The notes below the pieces were generated by a model, which was given only the letters and a program-made list of their open reading frames with translations, was not told the origin of the DNA and ran no database searches. DNA of 64,000 nt from Notamacropus eugenii (taxonomy: Eukaryota; Chordata; Mammalia; Diprotodontia; Macropodidae). The stretch is from contig NC_092873.1 in assembly GCF_028372415.1 (NCBI RefSeq), positions 351,891,890 to 351,955,889 of the forward strand, read 5' to 3'. The position numbers and the translations under genes were made by a program. Positions within the stretch are counted from its first letter, which is position 1; every line of letters begins with the position of its first letter. Positions 1-10,899 of the stretch are shown one piece after another.

Positions 1-184
1 TGAACTGAACTTTCAAAGAAGCTAGGAATTCTACATAGGTAGGGATAAAGGAGAAATGCATCTCAGGCATGGAGAGCCTGGGCACAGAGACACAAAATGG
101 AATGCTGTATGTGGTAACAGCTTTTAAAAAAAAAAAGCCAGTTTGGACTATAGGATGCATGAAAAGTATTCATGTTTAATAGAG
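1..184. other. Unassigned flank at window start
   Basis: No repeat family or coding signal is recognised here apart from an A-run near 127. It leads into the repeat-like sequence that starts near 185. Confidence 0.3.
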
Positions 185-529
185 CAAGAAAAGGAAGCAG
201 GCTCCAGGTTGTAAAGGGTTTTAAATGCCAAACAGAGAAGTTTGTCTTTGATTCTAGAGAGAGTAGAGAGCCATTGAACCTTCTTGAGGTGGGGATAGGG
301 TGGAGAACTGACATGATCCAACCCTGTGCTTTAGGAATATTACTTTGGCCACTCTGAAGAAAGGATTGGAGAAGGGGAGAGACTTACAGCAGGAAAACCA
401 GTCTATTGAATAGGCTAGGCAAAAGATGATAAAAACCTGGTGAAACTTTGTTGAGAGGAGGGAACAGATTCAAGAGATGTTGAAATAGAATTGATTGGTA
501 ACTATTTAGATATGTGGAGTAACAGTATT

Positions 530-1245
530 TCTATGGCATGTTAAGGTCTGCAAATAATTTTACAAATATCATCTCATTTTATTCTCATGATAACTCTGGG
601 AGGTAGGTGCTATTATTATCACTATTTTAAGAGTTAAGGAAACTGAGGCAGACAGGTTAAGTGACTTATTCAGGGTCACATAGCTAATGTCTGAGGCAGG
701 ATTTGAACTCAGCTCTTCCTTATTTAAAACAATACCTTATTTTTCCCAATTGCATGTAAAAACAATTTTTGACATTCTTTTAAAAAAATTTTTTGAATTC
801 TAAATTCTTTCCCTCCTCCCCCCTCCCAAGATGATAAGTGTTTTGATATTGGTTATACATGTGTAATCATGCAAAACATATTTCTCATATTAGTCATGTT
901 GTGAAAAGAAAGACAGACCAAAAAATATGAAAAAAAACCATAAAGAAAATGAAAAATAGTATGCTTCGATCTGTAGTCAGACACTATCATTTTTTTCTCT
1001 GGAGGTGGATACCATTTTTTATCTTGAGTCCTTTGGAATTGTCTTGGATTATTGTATCACTGAGAAAAGCTATGTCATTCACACAATATTAGTGTTACTA
1101 TATACAATGTTCTCCTGGTTCTGCTCACTTCACTTTGCATCAGTTCACATAAATCCTTCCTTTTCTGAAATCATTTGAAATGAAGTGTTCCTAATTTCCT
1201 AACTCAAGTATCAGTACTCTGTCTACTTCACCACCTAGCTGCCCC
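530..1245 (-). mobile_element. CORE/MIR-type SINE on the minus strand, split by an L1 fragment
   Basis: Positions 530-719 carry the reverse-oriented CORE-SINE phrases (GAGGAAACTGAGGC-like, AAGTGACTTATTCAGGGTCAC, GGATTTGAACTCAG). The remaining head, ending CACCACCTAGCTGCCCC, reappears at 1199-1245. The interruption at 720-1198 is an L1 3' end. Family assignment follows the marsupial MAR1/MIR group; the exact subfamily is not determined. Confidence 0.75.
728..1198 (-). mobile_element. L1 3' end fragment
   Basis: Read on the minus strand, this is the marsupial L1 3' terminus: the end of the ORF2 region (GAAGTGAGCAGAACCAGGAG), the AACATGACTAATATG phrase, a polypurine block and an A-rich tail facing 728. 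It lies inside a SINE, so it is younger than that SINE. Confidence 0.8.
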
Positions 1246-1320
1246 AGAATGAGGGAGAGTGAAGAGTAACAGATGATGGCTATGAACTTGGGTAACTAGG
1301 AAGGTGGGAATGACTAAAAA

Positions 1321-1922
1321 AAATTACTCTAGAAGACATTCCAGGACTCACCAGAAGCAGTACTCTGCAAATAAGGGGGGAAATGCATAGAACTCCAAGG
1401 ACGAATTTGAAGTACAATTCATGCAGGTCCATTCTCATCTAACTTCAAAACTACAATAAAATAAAAAATACTTTAGAAAATGAATCCACAGAGTAAAACA
1501 CATCTATGCAAATATCACTTTAAAAAAAATCAAAGTTGAAAAGAACAAAGATCAAGCAACTTAGATTCAGGAGCAATGAGAATCCCCCACTCACACCTCC
1601 ACCCCCACTACCAGGCTGTAATCCTATGAATGGGAAGGAGCTACTTCTCTTTTGTCACATAGACAGATAGAAAGTAGCATTTTAACTCTTCATAATACCC
1701 CATGGAAGAGAACCTGGAAGACCTCCAGCATAGTACATAGACTCTCCTTATGGGGAATGCATAGTCAAGGATGGAGAATAGGACCGCATGGCACAGGATA
1801 GGGCAGCTGAATGAATAGGTTGTGATCTACATCACTGGAGGGAACTCTCACGTCTAGGAGATCCAAGATCCATTTGAGTATTGTTGACTGTGTCATATCA
1901 CACTGTTTTTCAAACATTGAAA
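1321..1922. other. Unassigned sequence
   Basis: About 600 bases with no recognised repeat, RNA gene or convincing reading frame. Short runs (AAAAAAATTACT near 1316, CACCTCCACCCCCACT near 1597) are unremarkable. Confidence 0.3.
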
Positions 1923-1924
1923 CA

Positions 1925-2135
1925 AAGATGGGTTCAAATCTCCGATACTAGCTGTGTGACTGCATTTGAATCAATGAACCTCTCTGGATTTCAGTCTACT
2001 CATCTGTGAAATTGGCATAATGACATTTGTAGCACCAATCCTCACGAGGTCATCATGGGCTCAAATGACAGAAACTATGCAAAGTGCAAGGTTTAAAGTG
2101 TTTAATGGTCAGTTGTTGTTATTGCTTTTAATCAG
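1925..2135 (+). mobile_element. MIR/CORE-SINE
   Basis: Diverged but ordered MIR landmarks: GGTTCAAATCTCCGATACTAG, CTAGCTGTGTGACTG, AACCTCTCTGGATTTCAG, CATCTGTGAAATTGG, and a CORE region ending near GTGTTTAATGG. The B-box-like GTTCAAATC supports a tRNA-derived head. Confidence 0.7.
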
Positions 2136-2164
2136 CTTCTCAGAGAACCAAAGTATCATATTTG

Positions 2165-2625
2165 AAAATAAAAGAGACTGGAAAGACTTATATGAACTGA
2201 TGCTGAGTGAAGGGAGCAGAGCCAGGAGAACATTATGCACAGTAACAGTCACAGTATTCGAGGACTGTTTTTGATAGACTTAGCCCTTCACAGCAATGCA
2301 AGGACCTAAAACAGTTCCAAAGGACTCATGATGCAAAATGCCATCCACATGCAGAGAAAGAACCATGGAGATGGAACACAGAATGAAACAACTATTTTCT
2401 CTTTTGTTATGTTTTGTTTTATTTTTCTCTTGGTTTCTCCCATTCACTGTAATTCTTCTATGCAACATGACTAATGTGAAAATGTATTTAATAGGAATGT
2501 ACGTGTAGAGCCCATATAAAATTACATGCCATCTTAGGGAGGGACAGGGAAAAAATTTAGAACTTATGGAAGTGAATGTTGAAAACTGAAAACAAATAAA
2601 TTAATAAATTTGGAGAAAAAAAGTA
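2165..2625 (+). mobile_element. L1 3' end (5'-truncated)
   Basis: Begins in the last part of ORF2 (AGACTTATATGAACTGATGC, AGTGAAGGGAGCAGAGCC) and runs through the L1 3' UTR to an A-rich tail (AACAAATAAATTAATAAATT). The conserved AACATGACTAATGTG phrase is present. No usable ORF remains. Confidence 0.8.
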
Positions 2626-2710
2626 AAAGAGACACTTAAGCACTCAAAAGGCTACCAAGAATTTATAGAACTAAGTCCGTGTCTTTAAAAGTCTTTTCCA
2701 CCCAAGAGAT

Positions 2711-2956
2711 AAGCTGTTCAATCATGTCCAACTCTTTGTGACCCAATTTGGGGTTTTCCTATCAGAGATACTAGAGTGATTTGCTATTTCCTTTTCCAGT
2801 TCATTTTATAGATGAGGAAACTGAGGCAAATAGGGTTAAGTGACTTGCCCAGGGTCACATAGCTAGTAAGTGTCCAAGGCCAGATTTGAACTCAGTAAGA
2901 TCAGTCTTCTTGATTCCAGTTTTGGCACTCTATCCACTGTACCACCCAACTACCCT
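2711..2956 (-). mobile_element. tRNA-RTE composite SINE
   Basis: Read on the minus strand, it has a tRNA/CORE head (CTAGTAACTATGTGACCC-like text) and a tail that closely resembles the BovB/RTE 3' terminus. On the plus strand the tail reads GTTCAATCATGTCCAACTC, then GATACTAGAGTGATTTGC. The composite design matches marsupial SINEs mobilised by RTE-clade LINEs. Confidence 0.75.
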
Positions 2957-3649
2957 ACAAAGTAAGTCATATTTAAACTCTTCTTCAACCCAATAGTCTT
3001 TTCTCATTCGTCATCTTTTTTGACCTCTGTTAATCAATCATCTTGGAAACTCCACCCTAGGTTTTCCGCTCTGTTTGGAATTAGGGTTCCTATATACCTG
3101 ACTATTCCCTCTCAATTTCCTTTCCCAGATCATCATCCATATCCTGCTCCCTTTACTTCGGTGGACTTCAGGGCCCTATTATAGGAGCGATTCTCTTCCA
3201 TTATTGTCAGAGATGATTTCCATGGGTTCAGCTATCATCTCTATGCACATGACTACCAAATCTACATGTCCAGTTCTCTTCTCTCTCCTGAGCCCCAGTT
3301 CCACATCACCAACTAACTACCTCTGGGACATTTCCTCCTGGATGTCTCATAAGCACCTTAAAATCAATATGTTCCCCCCCAAAAATTTATCTTTCCCCCT
3401 CTCAAACCTCAACCCCCCCACTTCCCAGTGACTCTACCCCATTCTTCTTGTTCACCCAGGTTCCCAATCTCAAAATCTTTCTTGACTCCCCTTCTATCTA
3501 TTTGGATATTTCCATGTCAAAATTCAGTTTGTGGAGTGATATGATTTTATCTCCAACATCTCTTGAATCTGTTCCTTTCTCTCCACTCACACAACCACCA
3601 CCCTACTTGAGACCCTAATCACTTCTTTCTTTTTTTGTCTCAGGTTACT

Positions 3650-4221
3650 GGACCTGGTATATATTCTTTTAAAAAATTTTTTAAAATTTATTTAATTTTT
3701 AATTTATGGAATACAACAAGCATTTCCATAACACAGTACAATGAACCTACTATGCATAACTTGCTATTCCTTTCAAACATACAACAAAATTATCATGTAA
3801 ATTTCTTTTTTCCTTTTTTTCTTCCATACCCTGCCCCTGCCCTAGAGATGGCTACCATTAGACACAAATAGATGTGTGTACACACACATACACACACACA
3901 CACACACACATACACACATGTAAAATTATCTATACATCCTTCTATTTATCAGTTCTTTCTCTGGATGCAGATAGTATATTTCTTCACATGTCCTTTATGG
4001 TTAAATTAACATTTATAATAGTCAAATAACTTCCCCACTCAGAGTTGCTCTTCAGACAATATCTCTGTTACCATATATGATGTTCTCTTAGTTCTGCTCA
4101 TTTTACTCTTCGTTATTTCATGCAAGTCTTCCCACGTTTTTCTAAGATCATTGAGCTATCATTTCTTAGAGCACAGTAGTATTCCATCACGATCATGTGC
4201 TACATCTTGTTCAGCTATTCC
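3650..4221 (-). mobile_element. L1 3' end fragment inside L2
   Basis: Minus-strand L1 3' terminus with ORF2-end phrases (TTCTGCTCATTTTACTC, AGCACAGTAGTATTCCATCA on the plus strand) and a 3' UTR carrying a CA/TA microsatellite at about 3878-3918. It separates two collinear L2 pieces. Confidence 0.75.
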
Positions 4222-4442
4222 TCTTGCCTCTTAAGTGGTCTCCCTACCTCATCTCTCCCCTTTCCAATCCATCTTCCATATGGTTGCCAAAATGATATTC
4301 CTAAAGCATGTGTCTAACCAAGCAGGTCACTCCTATGCTCCAGAAGCCATAGTATGTCCCTAAGATTCTAGGATCAAATATAAACCCCTCGATTTGGTAT
4401 TCAGGACTGTTCACAACCTAGCTTCAATATTTTTCTCTAAAC

Positions 4443-4642
4443 CAGGGATTCTATACCTTTTTTTGCCATGAACCCCTTTAGTGAAACCCACACCCCCCTT
4501 CTCAGAACGTCTATTACCAACATTCATAACTGAAGGAATGCTAGATTTTAGTATGAGTTTAATGAAAATAAAGAGGTAATTTTTTTCCATTTAAGTTAAT
4601 GGACATCTAACCACACACTTAAGGTTAATTACTCCTGTTCTG
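4443..4642. mobile_element. Small TIR DNA transposon, family A copy 1 (hAT-like)
   Basis: The left end reads CCAGGGATTCTATACC and the right end is close to its reverse complement (GGTTAATTACTCCTGTTC), giving terminal inverted repeats of the type CAGGGGTTCTTAACC. It has no coding capacity. Two more copies of the same design lie at 56065-56290 and 57243-57440. The hAT assignment is inferred from the CAGGG termini. Confidence 0.55.
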
Positions 4643-5400
4643 CTGTGCCCAAAGGGGTACAAAACTGCGCATACTCTTTGACTCAGCAACACCACTAGTA
4701 GATCTATGTTCCAAGGGGTTCAAATAAAAAGAAAAGTGTACAAAAATTATGTACAAAAATGTTTACATTAGCTCTTTTTGTGGTGGCAAAGAATTGGACA
4801 TTGAGGAAATGCTCATACATTGGGGAATGGTTGGACAAATTGTGGTATGTGATTGTGATGAAATGATGAGCAGAAAAAGCTGGGAAGACTTATGTGAACT
4901 GACACAAAGTGAAGTGAGCAGAACCAGGAGAACACTATACAAAGTAACAGCAATATTGTATGATACACAATTGTGAACGACTTAGCTGTCTTCAGCAATA
5001 CAATGATCCAGACAATTCCAAGGGACTCGATGAAAAATGCTATCTGCCTCCAGAGAAAGAGTTGATGGAGTCTGACTGCAGATCAAAGACTATTTTTACT
5101 TTTTTTTCTTGACAGGTTTGTTGGTTTAGGTTTGGGGGTTTTTTTGTTTGTTTTGGTTCAGATTGGCTTGGTTTTTTGATCTGTGTTTTCTTTTGGAACT
5201 TGGCTAATACGGAAATACGTTTTGCATGACTACACATGTATAGTCTATGTCAAATTGATTGCCTTCTCATTGAGGGAGGAGGGTTGGGAGGGAGGGAGAG
5301 AATTTGGAACTCAAAATTTTTAAAAACAAATGTTCAAAATTGTTTTTGTGTATAATTGTAAAAAATAAAATATTAAAAAAAACTCTAAAAGAAAAAAAAT
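4643..5400 (+). mobile_element. L1 3' end with ORF2 C-terminal remnant
   Basis: Starts in the ORF2 C-terminal region (GACTCAGCAACACCACTAGT, GGCAAAGAATTGGACATTG, TTGGGGAATGGTTGGAC) and ends in an A-rich tail near 5395. CCTGTTCT occurs at both edges (about 4635 and 5405), consistent with a short TSD. Many stops are present. Confidence 0.75.
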
Positions 5401-5649
5401 TGCCCCTGTTCTAAATGGATTCCACATCACTTGCTCTCCTTTGCTCTGTGCACCAGCCACACTGGTTTACTTCTGTTTCTCCCATATGACATTCCATTTC
5501 TCCATCTCCACACTATTGTTCAAGCTGTGTCTCATGTGCAAAATGCTCTCCCTCACTCCAACTCTTGGAATCTTCAGCTTCCTCAAGACTCAGCTCAAGT
5601 GCTATATGAAGACATTCTGATCTCCCTATTTTCAATACAATCCTAAAGA

Positions 5650-5725
5650 AATTACTATATGTGTGTTTATATGTAATAAATAATATATAATAATATGTAT
5701 AATAAATATTTATATGTAAAATTTT
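5650..5725. repeat. AT-rich low-complexity tract
   Basis: Runs of TAATAATATATAATAATATG with almost no G or C, inside the L2 3' UTR. Confidence 0.8.
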
Positions 5726-5885
5726 GTAATTCCTTATTTGTGAAATTATTGTTTTCCACCCCCAAAAGGATGTCAACCCCTTGAGAAAGACAGGGCTTGT
5801 TTCATTTTTGTTTTTTTAACTCCTGCACCAACACAATGCCTGGAATATAGTAGAGGCTTAATCAGTGATTGAATAAAAAATAGGA

Positions 5886-6570
5886 CATCAGTAAAACCTA
5901 TTTAGCAGACACTCTTGAAATCTCAATGTAAGAGAAGAAAACAAAGCATGTTGACTTTTCTGGTTAGGTTTGGCAAAGGAAAGAAAAACAGATGAACAAA
6001 AAATAAATAAAAGGGAATTGAGAGGCATCAGGCTACATTTCAGAATGCCTTAAAGGTCATTTCAGAAAAACAAAGGAAAAAGAATTATAAAAAAGGGTGA
6101 GGTGGATTCAGGGCAAAATTCCCAAGGAAAACCTATATGTTACTTACCCTCCAGATCAGATGCCCTTAAAGTTTTTTTTTTCAATTCTTCAAGCCCAAGA
6201 AAGCATTTCAATAGAGTCAGGCAAACTTGACTTACAAGGGACTTACCTGGACCAGGGTCAAATGACTTAGGGATGATTGGTTAGTGGATGATCATGGGCA
6301 ACTTAGCTACTGACTAGCTGAATTCAAGATTCACTTGAAAGAGAGGGGGTCAGAGTCTGGGCATCTGCATAACTGGATTCAACTTCAAAAAGCTGGAGAA
6401 AATTGAGGGAATATCATGAAAATCATGGGTACCCATTGTGATGTTCCTTCTGACATCCTATGGAGAAGTTGGAGAAGTTTCCTAATTTCTCTAGGCTAGT
6501 TTCCTTACCTGTTAAAGATGGAATCTTTCTTTGACTCAGATGTGCACAGTCCATCCTTTTCTCTATGTCC

Positions 6571-6572
<2 letters not shown>
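5886..6572. other. Unassigned sequence
   Basis: No recognised element. Faint MIR-like words near 6470-6530 (CCTAATTTCTCTAGG, TTTCCTTACCTGTTAAAGATGG) may be a very old SINE remnant but are too weak to call. Confidence 0.3.

Positions 6573-6602
<30 letters not shown>
6573..6602. repeat. (GT)n microsatellite
   Basis: About 15 uninterrupted GT dinucleotides followed by a TCTG/TGTC-rich edge. Confidence 0.9.
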
Positions 6603-7149
6603 CTGAATGTGTCTGTCTCCATCTTCTGACTACAAGCTTCCCTACTATGCTGGAAGTTTCTTGGGAGCAGGAACTGTGTATCTCCTATTAGATTATGAGT
6701 TCCCTAGGGGAAATGAATGTATATTATTTTTCTTAGTACACACCAGAACCTGTCACAAGTAGACACGATATAGGTTTTTTTAAATGTCTCCTCCACCAAT
6801 CTTTGCCCCTTCCTCCCAGGGTACCTCCCTTTCTTCTTCCCCAGGACCCATCTTAATGACGTAATCACCTGATTAGAAGTGGTAGGGATAATAATCAGCT
6901 TGATGAGCCTTTGTCTTGGGCTTGGATTGAATCCTCCTAGACTTGCATTCGGGAAGGTTCTTGAGTGATTCTTGGAGAATGAGTTTCATTGATAAAAGAT
7001 ACCCCAAGAGAAACTGATTGACTTAAACTGTTGTGGGAAGATCTACTGTGGGAGGAGCCCTTCCTTTGCATTGGTCTATTAAAGGGAGTCTATAGACCCC
7101 TTCTAGCCCCAGAGTCAGGAGCAGCAAAGGAGTTTTGAGAAGTCCTCAC
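6603..7149. other. Mostly unassigned, possible L2 3' remnant at the start
   Basis: 6640-6770 has L2/MIR3-like end phrases (TTTCTTGGGAGCAGGAACTG, ATGAGTTCCCTAGGGG). The rest, including TATTAAAGGGAG near 7077 which resembles a promoter box, has no assignment. Confidence 0.3.
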
Positions 7150-7511
7150 AGGTTGCATTTGTCCTTCCTTTTCATGTCAGCAGCAAAATGATGACATGAC
7201 TTGCAGTTGACTTTGATTTGGGTAAGGAAGGGCTGTGCAAGGTCACCAGTCTCACTTTCTCTTCCAGAGCCATCTGGATCCAGTGACAAGATAGACATCA
7301 GGATGACTGGAGGTGGCCCAGGATACAATGGGAGACCCTGGCCCTTTTAGGCTAAGGCCTTTTCAGGTACCCACTTAAAAGTGAAGTAATGCCCATTCAG
7401 TAAATAGGCCTCTTTAAGAAGTAGTCGAGGGATGACCCCTTTAATTAGAAAAACAAAAAACTTAAAGTGGGAGGGCAAGACCTTTAGGGTTGCTGTTTCA
7501 AAGAGAAGCAC
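7150..7511 (-). mobile_element. RTE-derived SINE-like repeat, copy 1
   Basis: Minus-strand copy of a roughly 360-base dispersed repeat with landmarks CCAGAGCCATCTGGATCCAG, GATGACTGGAGGTGGCCC, ATGGGAGACCCTGGCC and AAGAAGTAGTCGAGG (plus-strand text). The same unit is present at 36062-36290 (minus) and about 51487-51864 (plus), and as part of the 5' leader of the RTE at 19640-19850. Its 3' end is marked by a GTCATGGTCCTCTTTGA-type phrase. Confidence 0.6.
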
Positions 7512-10228
7512 TTACCATTGATATTCACTCTATGCCAAGAGGGTCCCAAAACAGCCCTTAAGTGGAGCTTGGGCAGGGACCTCTAGTGGTTCTAAAAATT
7601 AGTAGCAGAGACACACAAGTTCCCAACAAATGACAGCTATGGAGAAGATTTTCTAGGCAATAAGATCCTGGGTTGTGGGTATCTAGTGAAAGAAGGGAGA
7701 TTTCTTGGATAGCACTAGTCTTGGAGGTTTGAGAGTTCAGGAATTCCACCTTCTGTTGAAAGAAAGTAAAATTCCTAAGCAGCTCAACTTTTGATGAGAG
7801 AAGAGTATTGTATGTGTGACCACCACTGCTGGGAAGAGCAACAGCAAGCGACCCCAGGAAAAATATGGAGAAACAAGGAAGCTGGACTTGTACTGTGCTA
7901 TGTCAATAGGAAGGCATTTGCATGTTTAGCAATCCCAACTCCATTTCCTTTCCAAAGGAAATACAAACCATAAAGCATCCTTCTAAGTCCAAGAGACTGT
8001 ATACATTCCTGTGGAAAGTAGAATTCAATAAAATGTTGGGGAACGGAGTTGCCAACGGGGCAACCTCAAGTTGGTTTCCCTTCTAAGACAGAGAAGCTCA
8101 AACCACAGGATGGTGCTGTGAATATGAAGAACTTAAAGACCTGGGAAAGTGAACAGGATTCACATTAGTAGAAGGAGAATTAAACTGAATGTTTATGGTC
8201 TTTTGATGCTTTTCTACATTTTTAATGGAATTTTGTGAGCTCTTGGTATTTTCTGTATTTTCAACAGGATGTGATTAGTGGTTGTCTTGTACCCAATATA
8301 CAAATTGCTACCTTGATTGGAAACTGAGTGATCCTTTAACCCACACCTAGATATAAACTACATTAAGAGATTTCCCCAAAGAAAACTTGTTGGGGCTATA
8401 ACAAACCAAAGAGTTTATGATTTCCTAGGGTTTGCTCCAAGACTAAATCTGTGTAAAACCAGAGATTGGGTTACTGAACCTCAGGTAATATGCACAATAT
8501 AGGTTGATGATGGTGGCTTCTATCACCCACCCTTCCAAGGAATTTGAGTACTTTGAAAAGTTAGAAGCAAAGAAGTCATGGAAATCTGGAGGATTTCCAC
8601 ACTTATAATGTACCTTGACATTTCACCTTTTCCCCTAGTGTTTGACCTCAAGTCACTGACTTGTCATAGACTATGTCCTCCAGAAATGGAGGTATTTGGT
8701 AGACTGTCCTGAGGTGGGGGAGAGGGGAGACTTGGACTTACCCCAACTAAAATTTGGGCAGTTTTCTGGAAGAGGCACTTTGTGAGTGTGTTAGTAGATA
8801 TTTTTCTCACTAACAATGTTTCTTGAGATCTAAAGATGGTGTCTTACCAATGTCTACTGTGTTGAAGTGGTAGATGGTCACAATGATGAGGTGAGACAGA
8901 CAGGACAGCTCAAGGCAGATGGAGCAAACAGGATGCAGGATGTGAGATATAAGATGCAGGAAGTGACCAACTGGAAAAGTGACCAAAGAAGACTATGCAT
9001 TGTCTTGTCTAGAGAAGACAAAGTTGTTTGTTCATCCTACCTGCATCCATTAGTTCAATTTGACCTCTAGATTCAAGAATAAACCTTCAGTCTGTACCCT
9101 GTCTTGCTATATATTAAGGATTTTATACTTACCCCTATCCAAATGACATTTTGATGTCCTTCAATAATGGGCAGAACCACAGTGAATTAAAACTGTATTC
9201 CTGGAAGATTCTAAATTTTTGTGTCAATTGTTCTTTACATAGCATATTTTAAATACAGAATAGTTTTCCATGGGGATATCAAATATTCAAAAATTCTCAC
9301 AATGTCTCAATCCATTTTTTATTTACATTACATGACTAAGCCATGACTGTAGAACTGAATAAAGGTTCTGCAATGATGAATAAAGGCAATTTTGATATTG
9401 TGGTGCTTCCTGGAAGCTTGTTCAATAATTATCAAATTAATAATTAGTTGCTCTTAATACTCTCGGGGCTTTTTAACATATACCTTTTAACTCCTTGGCC
9501 AATATATTGTTTCCTTCAAATTATCTATAGGGGCTTTTGTTTTTTAAGATAAAAGCTCTGAATGTTTTATAGAAAGTAGGGAAAAAAACGTGCTTTGGAA
9601 AGATGTTGTTTTCATCTTTTGGATTAAAAAAAAATGTGATATCTTTTGTTAAGAAAGATGGTATCTGGTTTGCATCAGAGAGGAAAATGGTAAAGTACTT
9701 TGTTAGTAACTCATGAACCACTGGAAAACACTTGAGCCAGTAAATGTGGATCTTATCTGGCCCTACCACTTTCCAGTTTTGTAGGGAAGTTGGTTTCAGT
9801 AACCTCCCTCAACATGACTGTTCTTTTGTTCATTATATTAATGTTACGCAAGGCATTTTGCATTGATCCAACTTGCACATTTTTGTATTAGGCTTGTTGC
9901 AACCATATAGCCAATCAGATATTTTCCGGACCCTCCTTCTTTAAGATTTCTCTCTTTCCTTTAATTTCTTTACTTCACAATTTTCCATATTATGTTTAAA
10001 ACACATACACACATACACACACATACACTTATGCTGAACTATTTTTCTTTGCCCTGCTTTCATTCTTTGTTACCTTAACCTTTTAGCCTTCACTATCAAT
10101 TGTTATTTAAGGATATCAAGAATTCTGGATGTTCTTTTGTTTTTGAGATTCCATTCCATTTATTCCTTTTTTGTGGGCTTCACTTAAGTAATGTAGTGCT
10201 CAAGTTTTCTACTTCAGTGCTTTGCCTA
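7512..10228. other. Long unassigned stretch
   Basis: About 2.7 kb with no repeat family, RNA gene or convincing exon recognised. The only clear structure is a short ACACAT/CACA simple repeat at about 10002-10027. Open frames here are short and lack supporting features. Confidence 0.3.
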
Positions 10229-10437
10229 GATAAAGGGTGGAGAACCTGCAGCCTTGAGGGCACATGCAACCCTCTAAATCCTCAAAGTACAGTCCTTTGA
10301 CTGAATCCAAACTTCACAGAAGAAATTCCCTTAACAAAAGGATTTGTTCTGTAAAACTTGAACTTAATCAAAAGGCTTCAAGGACCTAGAAGGCAATATG
10401 TAGCCTTGAGGTAACAGATTTCCTACCACTGGCCTAG
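10229..10437. mobile_element. Small TIR DNA transposon, family B copy 1 (hAT-like)
   Basis: Left end GGGTGGAGAACCTGCAGCC and right end (GTAACAGATTTCCTACCACT) form degraded inverted repeats. The centre carries CCTTTGACTGAATCCAAAC and a near-mirror block (AACTTGAACTTAATCAAAAGG). It is shared with 28718-28880, whose left end CAGGGGTAGGGAACTTG is better kept. No coding capacity. Confidence 0.55.
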
Positions 10438-10884
10438 ATATTGGTGCAATCCTCTAACACTCTTCCACAGATCTCCAATAATTGTCTCAAGCTACTTCCT
10501 CCATGGTCACATCCGATGCCTTTCCTTAGAAGTATTCTTAAATAGCTTTACCTTTTTTCTATTTTCCTTACTGTGGCAATGACCCCCACATATACCATTG
10601 AGTGCAGGTCATAAAATGTTTTCATATTGTCAGATGTTGTGGGAGAATACCTTCATTCATGACTGTTTCAATAAATACCAGTTTTTAAAAATTATTGTTT
10701 TGACATAGTTGATCTATTAACTGGGTTCATTATTCAAAATATGCTTTTTAAAATTCCATTCTCAGTATACCTATCTTCATTTAAAAATCATTCAAGACAT
10801 CACCATTATTTTTTCCAACCATTTCATTATTAGGTAGAACTTCTGGAGTTGTGTTAAGTGTAGATTTTTAATACCTTTAATACC
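10438..10884. other. Unassigned sequence before the L1 insertion
   Basis: No feature recognised. It ends at the target-site duplication of the adjoining L1 (10885-10899). Confidence 0.3.
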
Positions 10885-10899
10885 TTCAGATTAATTTCT

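Larger units (their letters stand above)
185..1320 (+). repeat. Ancient dispersed repeat, split into 185-527 and 1246-1320
   Basis: Both pieces read as one old interspersed repeat of a type seen widely in mammals (a phrase about a bulk statement such as GACATGATCCAACCCTGTGC, then ATCACTTTGGCC-like text, later GAGGGAGAGTGAAGAG). I could not name the family. The two parts are collinear and separated by a SINE that itself contains an L1 fragment, so this is the oldest layer of a three-level nest. Confidence 0.35.
3010..5885 (+). mobile_element. LINE-2 remnant in three pieces (3010-3645, 4222-4440, 5400-5885)
   Basis: The first piece keeps diverged L2 reverse-transcriptase text (CATGGGTTCAGCTATCATCT, CTCCTGGATGTCTCATAAGC, TCTTGACTCC). 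The second has the L2 3' coding end (TGGTCTCCCTAC, AGGATCAAATATAAAC, ACAACCTAGC). The third has the L2 3' UTR with the usual closing phrases (CTTGAGAAAGACAGGGC, CACAATGCCTGGAATATAGT). All pieces are collinear, so one L2 copy was later cut by L1 and TIR insertions. It is an extinct family and no frame is open. Confidence 0.7.
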
